Source: Actinosynnema pretiosum
GTDB lineage: Bacteria > Actinomycetota > Actinomycetes > Mycobacteriales > Pseudonocardiaceae
Assembly: GCF_024171695.1 (NCBI RefSeq)
Contig: NZ_JAMTCF010000023.1
Span: forward strand, 62,001 to 126,000
Length of the DNA: 64,000 bases
Direction: 5' to 3'
Position 1 is the first letter of the stretch; each line of letters begins with the position of its first letter. A program made the position numbers and the translations under genes. Shown piece after piece: positions 33,158-41,657 of this stretch. The notes below the pieces were generated by a model, which saw only the letters and a list, made by a program, of their open reading frames with translations, made no database searches and was not told the DNA's origin.

Positions 33158-34123
33158 GTGCCCCGTCCCACGGCCCGCGTGCTCGCCCTGCTGGAGCTGC
33201 TCCAGTCGGGAGGTGTGCGCACGGCCGCCGAGCTGGCGGACCGGTTGGGCGTGGACGAGCGCACGGTGCGCCGGTACGCGGAGCACCTGCTGGACCTTGA
33301 CGTGCCGGTGGAGTCGGTGCGCGGCCGGTACGGCGGGTACCGGCTGGCGCGCGGCTACCGGTTGCCGCCGCTGATGCTCGGGGACGACGAGGCGCTGGCC
33401 GTGCTGCTGGGTCTGGTGGCCGGGCGCCGCACGGGGCTGACCACGGCGGCGGGCGCGGCGGGCGAGACGGCGGCGGCGAAGATCCGGCGGGTGCTGCCGG
33501 AGCGGTTGGAGCGCAGGCTTGCGGCCGTGCTGGAGTCGGTCGCGTTCACCGGCCCGGTGGACGGCGGCGACGGGCCCGACGGGGCGGTGCTGCTCACGAT
33601 CGCCGACGCGGTGCGGGGGCGCAGGCCGGTGTCGATCCGGTACGAGGCGGCCGACGGTCGGCGCAGCGAGCGCGTGCTTCACCCGCACGGGCTGGTGGCC
33701 CACGCGGGCCGCTGGTACGTGACCGGCGAGGACCCGGCGGTCGGGGAGGAGCGCACGTTCCGGCTGGACCGGGTCGCGTCCGCGCGGACCCTGCCGGGCT
33801 CGTTCACCCCGCCACCGCCGGGCCGGGACCCGGTGGAGCGGGTGCTGACCGGCCTGGCGACCGCACCGCACCGGCACGAGGTGGTCCTGCGGATCGGGGG
33901 GAGCGCCGAGCAGGTCCGCGCCCGCCTGCCCGCGTCGGTGGCGGTGATCGGGGAGGCGGGCGCGGGGTGGGTCCGGGCGGAGCTGCGGGTGGCGAGCCTG
34001 GACTGGCTGCCCGGCGTGCTGGCGGCGCTGGACCTGCCGTTCGCCGTGGAGCGCCCCGACGAGCTGCGCGAGCGGGTGGCGGCGCTGGCGGACCGGTTGG
34101 CGCGCTCGGCCCGGCGGTCCTAG
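33158..34123 (+). CDS. YafY-type regulator: HTH_11 plus WYL domain
   Basis: 321 residues from the GTG at 33158 (a TTG at 33149 would add three). Winged HTH at the N-terminus (ALLELLQSGGVRTAAELADRLGVDERTVRRYAEHLLDLDVPVESVRGRYGGYRL), including the GRYGGYxL wing. The WYL ligand-binding domain follows (IRYEAADGRRSERVLHPHGLVAHAGRWYVTGED), with WYV in place of WYL. No ribosome site; a -10-like CATGAT at 33144 fits a leaderless message. Likely controls the divergent VOC gene via the palindrome at 33111-33139. Confidence 0.88.
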   Translation: MPRPTARVLALLELLQSGGVRTAAELADRLGVDERTVRRYAEHLLDLDVPVESVRGRYGGYRLARGYRLPPLMLGDDEALAVLLGLVAGRRTGLTTAAGAAGETAAAKIRRVLPERLERRLAAVLESVAFTGPVDGGDGPDGAVLLTIADAVRGRRPVSIRYEAADGRRSERVLHPHGLVAHAGRWYVTGEDPAVGEERTFRLDRVASARTLPGSFTPPPPGRDPVERVLTGLATAPHRHEVVLRIGGSAEQVRARLPASVAVIGEAGAGWVRAELRVASLDWLPGVLAALDLPFAVERPDELRERVAALADRLARSARRS

Positions 34124-34240
34124 CCGGTCGGTGCCGGGTCGTGTTTCGGAAGTGGCGTGCGCGGGCTCGCTGTGACGCGTCCCCGACCTCGCGGATTCCG
34201 CCCCCACCCCCGATCCGACTTGTCCAGAATGGCCCCTGTG

Positions 34241-37200
34241 ATGATCTTGGCCCGTGACCTGCTCGACCGCGTCGCCCCCCTCTCCCACTCCGCCCGCCAG
34301 CGGGCGCTGGCGATGACGGCGCGGGACACCACTCCCGAGGACCTGGGCGCGCTGCTGGCCGAGCTGCACGCCGCGGGCGGCCACCCCCGGCACGTCGGGC
34401 TGTCCCTCGCCGCCTTCGCGGGCGACGTCGACCACGTCGTCCGCTGCCTGCCGAGCATCGGCACGCCCCCCGACGAGCACGAGCAGCAGGACCGGTCCCT
34501 CACCGCCAGGGCCCTCGTCGCCGCCGTGCGCGTCGGCGTGCCCGCCCCGACGGTCGCGGCCGTCCTGCCCGCGCTCTCCGAGCACCTGCGCCACGTCCTG
34601 CACCGCGCGATCCGCCGCCGCAGGGCCACCGACCTCGCCGAAGCCCTCCTTCCCCTGGTCCGCGACCGCTTCGGCGACGTCGAGGCCGCCGCGCTGCTCG
34701 CCGCCTGCGCCGACGCCACCGTCGCTCGCCTGCTCCCCGGCCTGGAGCACGCGATCACCGGCTGGGCGCGGCTGGCCGAGCGGCACCCGCGCGCGGTGCT
34801 CGGCTTCGTCGCCGAGCAGCCGTTCAGCCGGTCGGCGCGCCACTTCGCCGACGCCGTCCGCGCGGCGGGCCCCGCCGCTCCCGACCTCGCCCTCGCCCAC
34901 GTCGAGCGGGCGCTCGACGCGGGCGTCCCGGCCAAGGAGTACCGGGACCTGCGCACCACGCTGCTCAGGCACGACCCCACCCGCGCGGTCCGGCTGTTCA
35001 CCCGCTTCCCCGACCTGCTCGGCTGGGGCCGGTGCAGCACGGCGTTCTGGCGGGCGTGCGCGGCGCAGGGCGCCGACGTGCTGGCGGCACTCGTGCGGGG
35101 CCTGCGCGGGAAGCACCACCTCGCCGCGCTGCTGGCCGTGCTGCCGCCCGCCACGTGCGCCGCGTTCGTCCCCGACGACACCGAGTCCCCAGAGCTGCTG
35201 CTCCTGCTGCCCGCCGCCGAGCGCGTCGAGCGGGTCCGCGCGCTGCTGGCCCGCGCCACCCCGGACGACTCCGCGCACCGCAGGCTGTCGCTGACCGCGC
35301 TGCTGCCGTGGGCCGAGGCGCGCGACGCGCTCGTCGCGGCGACCGGCGACCCCGATCCGGACGCGCGTGACAACGCCTACGAGCTGTTCGCGCTGGCGGC
35401 GAGCCGGGAGCCGGGCGCGTTCGGCGAGGTCGTCGCCCGCTTCGACCGGTTGGCGCGCGACCGCGACCCGGTGCGGCGCAGGGTGCTGACCACGTTCGGG
35501 CAGCTTCCCGCGCACACCGTGCGCGCCGAGGACGCCGAGGCGTGGACCGCGCTGCTGGTGGCCGCGATCGACGCCGAGGACTCCTCGTCGGCCACGCGCG
35601 ACGCGGTCCTGGAACTGCTCCCGCGCATGATCGGCGACCGGGTGGACGGCGCGCTGGTCGACGCCGCGCTGACCGTGCTGGCGCGGCTGGCCGAGGTGTC
35701 GCCCGACCTGTACGTGTCCGACCTGTACCACCCCCGGATGGCCGAGGCGCTGCCGCCCGGCCTGGAGCACCGCCTGTTCGAGGCGCTGCGCCCGAGGATC
35801 GAGGCCGACGCCCGGCGCGGCGAGCACACCGTGCTGCTGGACCTGGCGGGCGAGCTGGGCAGGCGGGCGTGGGTGATGCCCGCGCTCCAGTCGATGCTGG
35901 CGGACGCGACGGCGGCGCGCGACGAGGACGCGGCCCGCCGGGCGACGGCGCTGTGGCTGGCGGCCGACCCCGACCGTGTGACGCCGCTGCTGGCCCGCGA
36001 CCCGTCGGCGGCGGCGCGGCCGGAGGTGCTGGCCGTGGTGTCCCGGCGCACCGACCTGGTCGACGAGGTCGTCGCCGCGACCGGGGACGGTCGGCCGTTC
36101 CCGCTGTTCACCGGCGGTTTCCACCGCTGGACGCCTGCCCAGGCGCAGTCCTACGCGACCGCGCTCGCCGCCGCCGCGGGCGACGACGGCGCGCTGGTCC
36201 AGGAGCGCGTGGCAGCCGTGCGCGTGCTCGGCCTGGTGCCCGGCGCGGCCGACCTGCTGCGCCCGCTGCTCGACGACCCCGACCGCGCCGTCGCCGAGGC
36301 CGCGCTGCACGGGCTGGCCGCCGCCGACTCGCCCGACGCCGACGCCGAACTCCTCGCCCGGCTCGACGGCCCGCACGCGCTCAAGGCGGCGCGCGCCCTG
36401 GTGCGGCGCGCGGCGCTCGTGCCGCCGTCGCACCTGGCCGGGCTGGTGGCGAGCCTGCTCGCCTCGGACAAGGTCGGCGCGCGCAAGACCGGGGTGCGGC
36501 TCGCCGCGGCCCACCGCCTGCCCGGCGCGGCCCGGCTCCTGGCCGACCAGCGCGGGTGGCACCGGGACCTCGACGTGGCCGTGGTCGCGGCGGCGGGGAC
36601 GCTGCCCGCCGACGAGGTGTCGTGGGAGGTGCTGCGCTGGGCGCTGGACCGGCGCGACACGGCCGACGCGGTCCTGCGCCGGGCGCCGCGCCGGGTGCCG
36701 CCCGCCCACCGGGAGCGCTACGCGCGGCTGGTCCTCGACGCCACGCGCTTGCCCGACGGCCCGACCTCGGGGGAGGCGGCGGGGCGGCTGCGCGCGTGGA
36801 GCCGGTGGCTCGACGGCGGGGAGGACCTCGTCGTGGACCTGGTGGTGGACCTGTCCCGCCGGTCGGGCTGGTGGAACGCGCTGCTGTCGCTGGCGGCCGA
36901 CGCGGACGCGCTGGTCCGCGTCGCCGGGCGCCTGGTGGCGCTGGACGACGTGGACACCGACGAGCACGACCTGCCCGTCCGCAGGCGCCTCGCCGCGCTG
37001 GTCGGCCGGTTCGAGCACGCGAGGCCGACGCGGGCCGCCTCCGACGCGCTGGTCGCGCTGCTCGCGCCGGAGCACCCGGACCTCGCGGTGGACGTCGCGG
37101 TGGCCGCCGTGGACTGCGCCGACCCCGGCGCGGTGCCCGACGCCGTGCGCGTGGCGCTGCGCGCCGCGACGACCCCCGGCCTGCTGGCGGAGGCACGGCT

Positions 37201-37429
37201 GAAGGTGGCCAAGCGGCTGGGGAAGGAGTACGTGGCGCACGCCGAGCGGGGCGGACTGGTGCGCGCGCTGCTGGAGGTGGACGCGCGACTCGCGGTGGCG
37301 GTGCTGTCGACGCTGGGCACGGACGAGATCGGCGCCCCGGAGTGGCGGTCGGTGCTGCGGTCGCTGCGCGTCGACGACGATCCGGACGTGCGCCTGGCCG
37401 CACGACGGGTGTTCGCCACGCCCCGGTGA
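34241..37429 (+). CDS. Large HEAT-repeat-like protein, function unknown
   Basis: 1062 residues from the ATG at 34241 (an ATG at 34229 is an alternative). Essentially all-helical, with no membrane segment or signal peptide. It contains many ~35-40-residue units with leucine/alanine spacing and helix breaks, such as DRAVAEAALHGLAAADSPDADAELLARL and DPDVRLAARRVFATPR, resembling HEAT/ARM repeats. No enzymatic motif seen. Such solenoids act as scaffolds, and long actinobacterial HEAT proteins of this sort are common and poorly studied. It stands alone between the WYL regulator and the ammonia-lyase-like gene. Confidence 0.75.
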   Translation: MILARDLLDRVAPLSHSARQRALAMTARDTTPEDLGALLAELHAAGGHPRHVGLSLAAFAGDVDHVVRCLPSIGTPPDEHEQQDRSLTARALVAAVRVGVPAPTVAAVLPALSEHLRHVLHRAIRRRRATDLAEALLPLVRDRFGDVEAAALLAACADATVARLLPGLEHAITGWARLAERHPRAVLGFVAEQPFSRSARHFADAVRAAGPAAPDLALAHVERALDAGVPAKEYRDLRTTLLRHDPTRAVRLFTRFPDLLGWGRCSTAFWRACAAQGADVLAALVRGLRGKHHLAALLAVLPPATCAAFVPDDTESPELLLLLPAAERVERVRALLARATPDDSAHRRLSLTALLPWAEARDALVAATGDPDPDARDNAYELFALAASREPGAFGEVVARFDRLARDRDPVRRRVLTTFGQLPAHTVRAEDAEAWTALLVAAIDAEDSSSATRDAVLELLPRMIGDRVDGALVDAALTVLARLAEVSPDLYVSDLYHPRMAEALPPGLEHRLFEALRPRIEADARRGEHTVLLDLAGELGRRAWVMPALQSMLADATAARDEDAARRATALWLAADPDRVTPLLARDPSAAARPEVLAVVSRRTDLVDEVVAATGDGRPFPLFTGGFHRWTPAQAQSYATALAAAAGDDGALVQERVAAVRVLGLVPGAADLLRPLLDDPDRAVAEAALHGLAAADSPDADAELLARLDGPHALKAARALVRRAALVPPSHLAGLVASLLASDKVGARKTGVRLAAAHRLPGAARLLADQRGWHRDLDVAVVAAAGTLPADEVSWEVLRWALDRRDTADAVLRRAPRRVPPAHRERYARLVLDATRLPDGPTSGEAAGRLRAWSRWLDGGEDLVVDLVVDLSRRSGWWNALLSLAADADALVRVAGRLVALDDVDTDEHDLPVRRRLAALVGRFEHARPTRAASDALVALLAPEHPDLAVDVAVAAVDCADPGAVPDAVRVALRAATTPGLLAEARLKVAKRLGKEYVAHAERGGLVRALLEVDARLAVAVLSTLGTDEIGAPEWRSVLRSLRVDDDPDVRLAARRVFATPR

Positions 37430-37630
37430 GCGGGTGGGGGCCGAGGGCGTCGGCCTGGCCGCGTGGCCGACCGGGCGGGCGCGGGGCGGGTGGACCGGCA
37501 AGCTGCACCCGGCCCGCGCCCGCCCACCGCGAGGCCACAGGCTCCGCGGGTGGACGGCCGCCGTCCGCTACCAGGCCACCGTCGGCGTCGCCGCCATCGA
37601 CACCTGGCTGCGCCACACCTGGAACACGAC

Positions 37631-38023
37631 CTAGTCCGCAGGTGTGGGCACGACCAGCGTGCCGCGCGCCCTGGCCACCACCAGCGGCGGCTCCAGCACG
37701 TCGGCGGCGGTGGGGCCGCGCAGCGGGGCGGCCCGGCACACCACCCGCGCCTCGAACTCGACCTCCCGCGACCGGTTGCCGATCCGGACCAGGGTCGCGT
37801 CGGCCTCCACCACGTCACCGGCCTGGACCGGGGCGGGCAGCTCCACCGACTCGTAGCCGTCGAACAGCCCCTCGTCGCCGTCGGCGCGGATCAGCAGCTC
37901 GGCCGCGACCTCGCCGAACAGGGACAGCGGGAAAGCCGGGTCCACCAGCCCGCCGCCGCGCCGGGCGTGCGAGTGCGGCACGTAGCGGCGGTGGGTGACG
38001 GAGAACCCCTCGTACAGGCTCAC
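37631..38023 (-). CDS. 3-aminobutyryl-CoA ammonia-lyase-like hotdog protein
   Basis: 130 residues. After VSLYEGFSVTHRRYVPHSHARRGGGLVD it has LFGEVAAELLIRADGDEGLFDGYESVELPAPVQAGDVVEADATL, then TAADVLEPPLVVARARGTLVVP; these match the Kal family (lysine-fermentation ammonia lyase) as I remember it. GTG start at 38023 with GAGGAGGAAG 7 nt upstream. The frame is open to 38224 but the extra part is low-complexity. Kal normally sits with KamA/KamDE/Kce/Kdd of lysine degradation; no such genes are here, so it is an orphan. A beta-alanyl-CoA lyase or general thioesterase role cannot be excluded. Confidence 0.72.
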   Translation of the reverse strand: MSLYEGFSVTHRRYVPHSHARRGGGLVDPAFPLSLFGEVAAELLIRADGDEGLFDGYESVELPAPVQAGDVVEADATLVRIGNRSREVEFEARVVCRAAPLRGPTAADVLEPPLVVARARGTLVVPTPAD

Positions 38024-38291
38024 GCGGCGACTTCCTCCTCCTGGGCGCGCCCCCGGCCACCCCGTCGTGGTCCCGGTGGACGCGCTGTCGCCCCGGAACT
38101 CCCCCGAGCGGGGTCGGGCGAAACCCCATTCGTGCGGGAAGGCCGTGGGGGCGCGCCGCACGAGTGCCCCCACCACGCGCGTCACCCCACCCGGCCACCA
38201 CCGCGCACCGGGCCCCGTCCCCACCCCCGCCGCCGACGCGCTTCGGCGTGCGGGGTGACGCGGTACCCGGACGTTCTGCCACTATCGACCG

Positions 38292-38645
38292 GTGATCAGT
38301 CTCGACCCGGTCTCCCCCGTGCCGCCCTACGAGCAGGTGCGCTCCCAGTTCGCCCGCCAGATCGCCGAGCGCGAGCTGGCGGTGGGAACCCGGCTGCCGA
38401 CGGTGCGCGCCCTGGCCGCCGAGCTGGGGATAGCGGTCAACACCGTGGCCCGCGCCTACCGGGAGCTGGAGGAGGCCGGGCTGATCGAGACGCGCGGCCG
38501 GGCGGGCACGGTGGTCAGCGCGGCGGGGGAGCGCAGCCGGGAGCTGGTGCTGGGGGCGGCCCGGTCGTTCGCGGCCACCGCGCGCGAGCAGGGGCTGACC
38601 GCGCAGGAGGCGTTGGAGATCGTCCGGGCGGCGCTGGCCGACTGA
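38292..38645 (+). CDS. GntR-family regulator, YtrA subfamily
   Basis: 117 residues. The winged helix-turn-helix is ELAVGTRLPTVRALAAELGIAVNTVARAYRELEEAGLIETRGRAGTVV (residues ~30-77), with the short C-terminal extension of YtrA-type proteins, which usually control ABC transporters. Start is GTG at 38292. Divergent from the ammonia-lyase-like gene with 268 bp between, and followed by a TetR gene after 17 bp on the same strand. No adjacent ABC transporter is present. Confidence 0.88.
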   Translation: MISLDPVSPVPPYEQVRSQFARQIAERELAVGTRLPTVRALAAELGIAVNTVARAYRELEEAGLIETRGRAGTVVSAAGERSRELVLGAARSFAATAREQGLTAQEALEIVRAALAD

Positions 38646-38662
38646 TTTGGCAGACTGAGCCG

Positions 38663-39409
38663 GTGAGCAACGAGCACGACCCGGCGCGGGTGCTGGCGCT
38701 GCTGTGGCGCACCGACACGCGGCCCACCCGGCGCGGTGGGCCCGGTGTGGACCGGATCGTGGCGGCGGCGGTCGCGCTGGCCGACGCCGACGGGCTGGCG
38801 GCGCTGTCGATGCGGCGGGTGGCCGAGGCGCTGGGCGTGGGCACGATGTCGCTGTACACGCACGTGCCCGGCAAGGCCGAGCTGGTGGAGGCGATGGTCG
38901 ACGCGGTGAGCGCCACGACGCCGCGCGAGCCGGTGGCAGGCGGGTGGCGGGAGCGGCTGGAGGCGGTGGCGCGGGACAACCGGGCGCTGCTGCTGCGGCA
39001 CCCGTGGCTGCTGGACGCGCCGCTGCACCGGGCGGTGCTGGGGCCGGGGACCATCGGCAAGTACGAGCACGAGCTGGGCGCGGTCGACGGCATCGGCCTG
39101 GACGACGGCGAGATGGACGCGGTGCTGACCCTGGTGCTCGGGCACGTGCGGGCCACCGCGCGCGCCGCGGTGGACGCGGAGCGCGCGCGGACCGGGTCGG
39201 GGATGGGGGACGAGCAGTGGTGGGCGAAGGCGGGTCCCGCGCTCGCGGCGGTGCTGGACGAGGAGCGGTACCCGCTGGCGGTGCGGGTGGGCGCTGCGGC
39301 CAGCACCGCCCACCGGGCTCCGCACGACGCCGAGCACGCGTTCGCCTTCGGGCTGCGGCGGGTGCTCGACGGCGTGGCCGCGCTGGTCAGTAGCCGCGCG
39401 AGGGCATGA
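38663..39409 (+). CDS. TetR-family regulator (TetR_C drug-binding type)
   Basis: 248 residues from GTG at 38663. HTH: VDRIVAAAVALADADGLAALSMRRVAEALGVGTMSLYTHVPGKAELVEAMVDAV, including the conserved MSLYxHVxxKxEL helix. The C-terminal region belongs to the TetR_C (tetracycline-repressor-like) group. It follows the GntR gene by 17 bp, so they probably form one transcript. Its 3' end overlaps that of the convergent PspC gene by 23 bp. Target unknown. Confidence 0.87.
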   Translation: MSNEHDPARVLALLWRTDTRPTRRGGPGVDRIVAAAVALADADGLAALSMRRVAEALGVGTMSLYTHVPGKAELVEAMVDAVSATTPREPVAGGWRERLEAVARDNRALLLRHPWLLDAPLHRAVLGPGTIGKYEHELGAVDGIGLDDGEMDAVLTLVLGHVRATARAAVDAERARTGSGMGDEQWWAKAGPALAAVLDEERYPLAVRVGAAASTAHRAPHDAEHAFAFGLRRVLDGVAALVSSRARA

Positions 39410-39575
39410 TGATCCAGAGCGCGAGGTAGATGATGAACTGGGGTCCGGGCAGCAGGCAGGAGAGCACGAACAGCAGCCGGACGGTGTTCGGCTTCCAGCC
39501 GTAGCGCTGGGCCAGGCCCGCGCACACCCCGGCGATCACTTTCTGCTCACGCGGCCTGCTCAACGTCGTCGTCAT
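39387..39575 (-). CDS. PspC-domain membrane protein
   Basis: 62 residues, a single PspC domain: [48 protein letters not shown], with the [11 protein letters not shown] and two-helix pattern. PspC proteins act in envelope-stress sensing. Start ATG at 39575. The gap upstream holds an inverted repeat at 39602-39618 that could regulate it. Convergent overlap with the TetR gene. Confidence 0.9.
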   Translation of the reverse strand: MTTTLSRPREQKVIAGVCAGLAQRYGWKPNTVRLLFVLSCLLPGPQFIIYLALWIIMPSRGY

Positions 39576-39918
39576 GCCTCCACCTTCCCCTCGGACGGGG
39601 GGTCACCGCATCGGTGACAACCCCGATATCTGGACTCGGGGTTCCCGATCTTCCCGGCGGTTACTCCTACCGCTGCGCCGAACGGGGGTTGACGTGCGCG
39701 TACAGTGCTGCCGGGCGGTCGGGGCGCAGGGGGGTGGCGCGCCGACACCGCTGGTGGCGGGCCCCGCCGCCGGGGGAGGGACTACTCTTGCCCTTCGGCT
39801 TGGCGCGTGGCCCGAGTGGGGGATGCCCGCACCGGACCCGGCCAGGCCGGTACTGAACGTGATCGGACGACGGAACGCGTCCGGCGCCCGCGACCGGGCG
39901 GCGGCGAGGAGGAAACGG
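39576..39918. other. Intergenic stretch, 343 bp, with an inverted repeat
   Basis: No coding region is convincing. GTCACCG-CAT-CGGTGAC at 39602-39618 is a perfect 7-bp inverted repeat just upstream of the PspC start. Promoters for both the PspC gene and the Ppm synthase should lie here; no confident -35/-10 pair was assigned. Confidence 0.5.
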
Positions 39919-40710
39919 ATGACGGACCAGCAGGCGCAGCCTGACCGCGAGCTCGGGCCGGTGCTGGTGGTGATCCCGACCTACAACGAGCGGGACAACA
40001 TCGGGAAGATCGTGAAGCGGCTGCACGCCGCCCTGCCGGACGTGCACGCCCTCGTGGTCGACGACGGCAGCCCGGACGGCACGGGCGAGCTGGCCGACGC
40101 GCTGGCCGCCGCCGACGAGCGGGTGCACGTGCTGCACCGCACCGAGAAGGCCGGTCTGGGCGCCGCCTACGTGGCCGGGTTCGGGTGGGGTCTCGACCGG
40201 GGCTACGCCGTGCTGGTGGAGATGGACGCGGACGGCTCGCACGCGCCGGAGGACCTGCCCAGGATGCTGGCCGCGCTGCCGGACGCCGACCTGGTGATCG
40301 GGTCGCGGTACACGCCGGGCGGCGCGGTGGTGAACTGGCCGAAGAAGCGCGAGTTCTTCTCGCGGGGGGCCAACCTGTACGCGCAGCTGGCGCTGGGCGC
40401 GCGGATCAAGGACATCACGGCCGGGTTCCGGGCGTACCGGGCCGAGGTGCTGCGGAACCTGAAACTGCACAACGTGGCGTCGGCGGGCTACTGCTTCCAG
40501 ATCGACCTGGCGTGGCGGACCGTGGAGCGCGGGTACCGGGTGGTGGAGGTGCCGATCACTTTCACGGACCGGGAGATCGGGCAGTCGAAGATGAGCGGCG
40601 ACGTGGTGCGCGAGGCGCTGGTGCGGGTCACCAAGTGGGGGCTGCGCAGGCGGTTCACCCAGCTGCGCGACCTGTTCGCGCCGAAGCCGAAGGCCGGGGC
40701 GAACCGCTAG
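39919..40710 (+). CDS. Polyprenol monophosphomannose synthase (Ppm1/DPM1-like)
   Basis: 263 residues, GT2 family. [21 protein letters not shown] at the start, then [18 protein letters not shown] and the catalytic metal motif [18 protein letters not shown]; later [12 protein letters not shown] and [11 protein letters not shown]. It lacks C-terminal membrane helices, so it resembles the soluble actinobacterial enzymes that transfer mannose from GDP-mannose to polyprenyl phosphate for lipoglycan/protein mannosylation. AGGAGG lies 8 nt before the ATG. Monocistronic, followed by two hairpins. Confidence 0.92.
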   Translation: MTDQQAQPDRELGPVLVVIPTYNERDNIGKIVKRLHAALPDVHALVVDDGSPDGTGELADALAAADERVHVLHRTEKAGLGAAYVAGFGWGLDRGYAVLVEMDADGSHAPEDLPRMLAALPDADLVIGSRYTPGGAVVNWPKKREFFSRGANLYAQLALGARIKDITAGFRAYRAEVLRNLKLHNVASAGYCFQIDLAWRTVERGYRVVEVPITFTDREIGQSKMSGDVVREALVRVTKWGLRRRFTQLRDLFAPKPKAGANR

Positions 40711-40732
40711 CGGAGAACCGCTGAAAGCGGAC

Positions 40733-40763
40733 GAGGGCCCCACCGCCGAGCGGTGGGGCCCTC
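40733..40763 (+). terminator. Terminator hairpin after the Ppm synthase gene
   Basis: GAGGGCCCCACCG and CGGTGGGGCCCTC form a perfect 13-bp stem with loop CCGAG, starting 23 bp after the stop codon. Confidence 0.85.
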
Positions 40764-40782
40764 GTCAACCAGGCCACAAAAT

Positions 40783-40843
40783 GAAGCCGAGCGGTGAGTG
40801 TCCAGGAGACGCTTTTCCTCCTGGACACTCAGGCCTCGGCTTC
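40783..40843. terminator. Long interrupted hairpin between ppm and rbpA
   Basis: GAAGCCGAG/CTCGGCTTC (9 bp) encloses GAGTGTCCAGGAG/CTCCTGGACACTC (13 bp) with a small internal loop and a 9-nt apical loop rich in T. It ends 7 bp before the rbpA stop on the other strand, so it probably terminates rbpA and backs up the preceding terminator. Confidence 0.75.
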
Positions 40844-40849
40844 TAGAAA

Positions 40850-41194
40850 TTACGCAGTTCGGGTGCGGCGGCCCTTCAGCTCTTCGAGCCGCTCGTCGAG
40901 CAGCTCCTCCAGCTCGGGGATCGAGCGGCGCTCCAGCAGCATGTCCCAGTGGGTGCGCGGGGGCTTGACCTTCTTGGCCTCGGGCTCGTTCCCGTCGATG
41001 ATCTTGGACTCCTGGCCGTGCAGGCGGCACTCCCAGGTGTGCGGGATCTCGGCGTCGTCGGAGAAGGGGACCTCGAAGTCGTGGTCCTTGGGGCAGGCGT
41101 ACCGCACCGACCGGCGGGGGGCGAGGTCGTGATTGCGGTCGGTCTCGTAGCTGACTGCTCCGAGCCGGCTACCCCGTAGAACGCGGTCGGCCAT
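40850..41194 (-). CDS. rbpA: RNA polymerase-binding protein RbpA
   Basis: 114 residues. Starts MADRVLRGSRLGAVSYETDRNHDLAPR and has the zinc-ribbon-like core YACPKDHDFEVPFSDDAEIPHTWECRLHG, then the basic linker and sigma-interaction domain THWDMLLERRSIPELEELLDERLEELKGRR. RbpA stabilises the principal sigma factor on RNA polymerase in actinobacteria. ATG at 41194 chosen from family start with AAAGGA 8 nt upstream; the frame stays open to 41317. A SigR-type promoter is present at 41253-41279, matching the known SigR control of rbpA in Streptomyces. Confidence 0.95.
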   Translation of the reverse strand: MADRVLRGSRLGAVSYETDRNHDLAPRRSVRYACPKDHDFEVPFSDDAEIPHTWECRLHGQESKIIDGNEPEAKKVKPPRTHWDMLLERRSIPELEELLDERLEELKGRRTRTA

Positions 41195-41657
41195 TGGCGG
41201 TGTCCTTTCGCTCGGCTCAGGGCCGGGGCCCAGGCTGGTGCTCACCGAGTGCAACGACCGGACTGCTCCGTTCGTTCCCGGTATGGATTTCTGGTCGCCC
41301 ACAGTGACGTCTTTCACCAGTCAACGAAGGCTCCCACCTAGGGGAGGTCCGCGCGACGGGATCGTGACGCGCCATCAGGCTCTTGGGCTACAGCGTCACA
41401 CTGACGGAGTAGCTGAAGCGTCTGATCGTGCTCGGGTCACCGTGTTACGCACACGTTGTGCGACATTACACCGGATTTAACCCGCCAGTAGCCAACTTCG
41501 ACAGCAAGTTGATTACAGATGGTTATCTGCTTGTCGCTCGGGGGCGAGGCCGCAGGTCCCGAGTGGACGGTCACTGCGGGGTAGCCCGCCCGTGTTGGGC
41601 TCACCCGTTCGGACGGCCACTAAACGTAGTCCTAGTCACATGATCGACACGAAGTCC
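41195..41657. other. 463-bp intergenic stretch between rbpA and a Nudix gene
   Basis: Holds the rbpA promoter (see 41253-41279). The part 41400-41640 is AT-richer than average with no gene-like codon bias on either strand; a non-coding RNA cannot be judged. No tRNA-like T-loop was seen. Confidence 0.45.
41253..41279 (-). promoter_or_regulatory. SigR/SigH-type promoter of rbpA
   Basis: On the minus strand GGGAAC (41279-41274) is followed after exactly 18 nt by GTT (41255-41253). This matches the disulfide-stress consensus GGAAY-N18-GTT and lies about 60 bp before the rbpA start. Confidence 0.65.

Noticed and set aside
33104-37501. A 1465-codon minus-strand frame
   Set aside because: Shadow of the HEAT-like gene; low-complexity composition and overlap with the WYL gene and its operator.
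37434-37634. A 66-codon plus-strand frame between the HEAT-like and ammonia-lyase-like genes
   Set aside because: No ribosome site and only weak protein character; it could be a gene remnant but cannot be supported.
41195-41657. A tRNA or other stable RNA gene in the rbpA upstream gap
   Set aside because: No T-loop (GGTTCGA) or cloverleaf arms were found; the region remains undefined.
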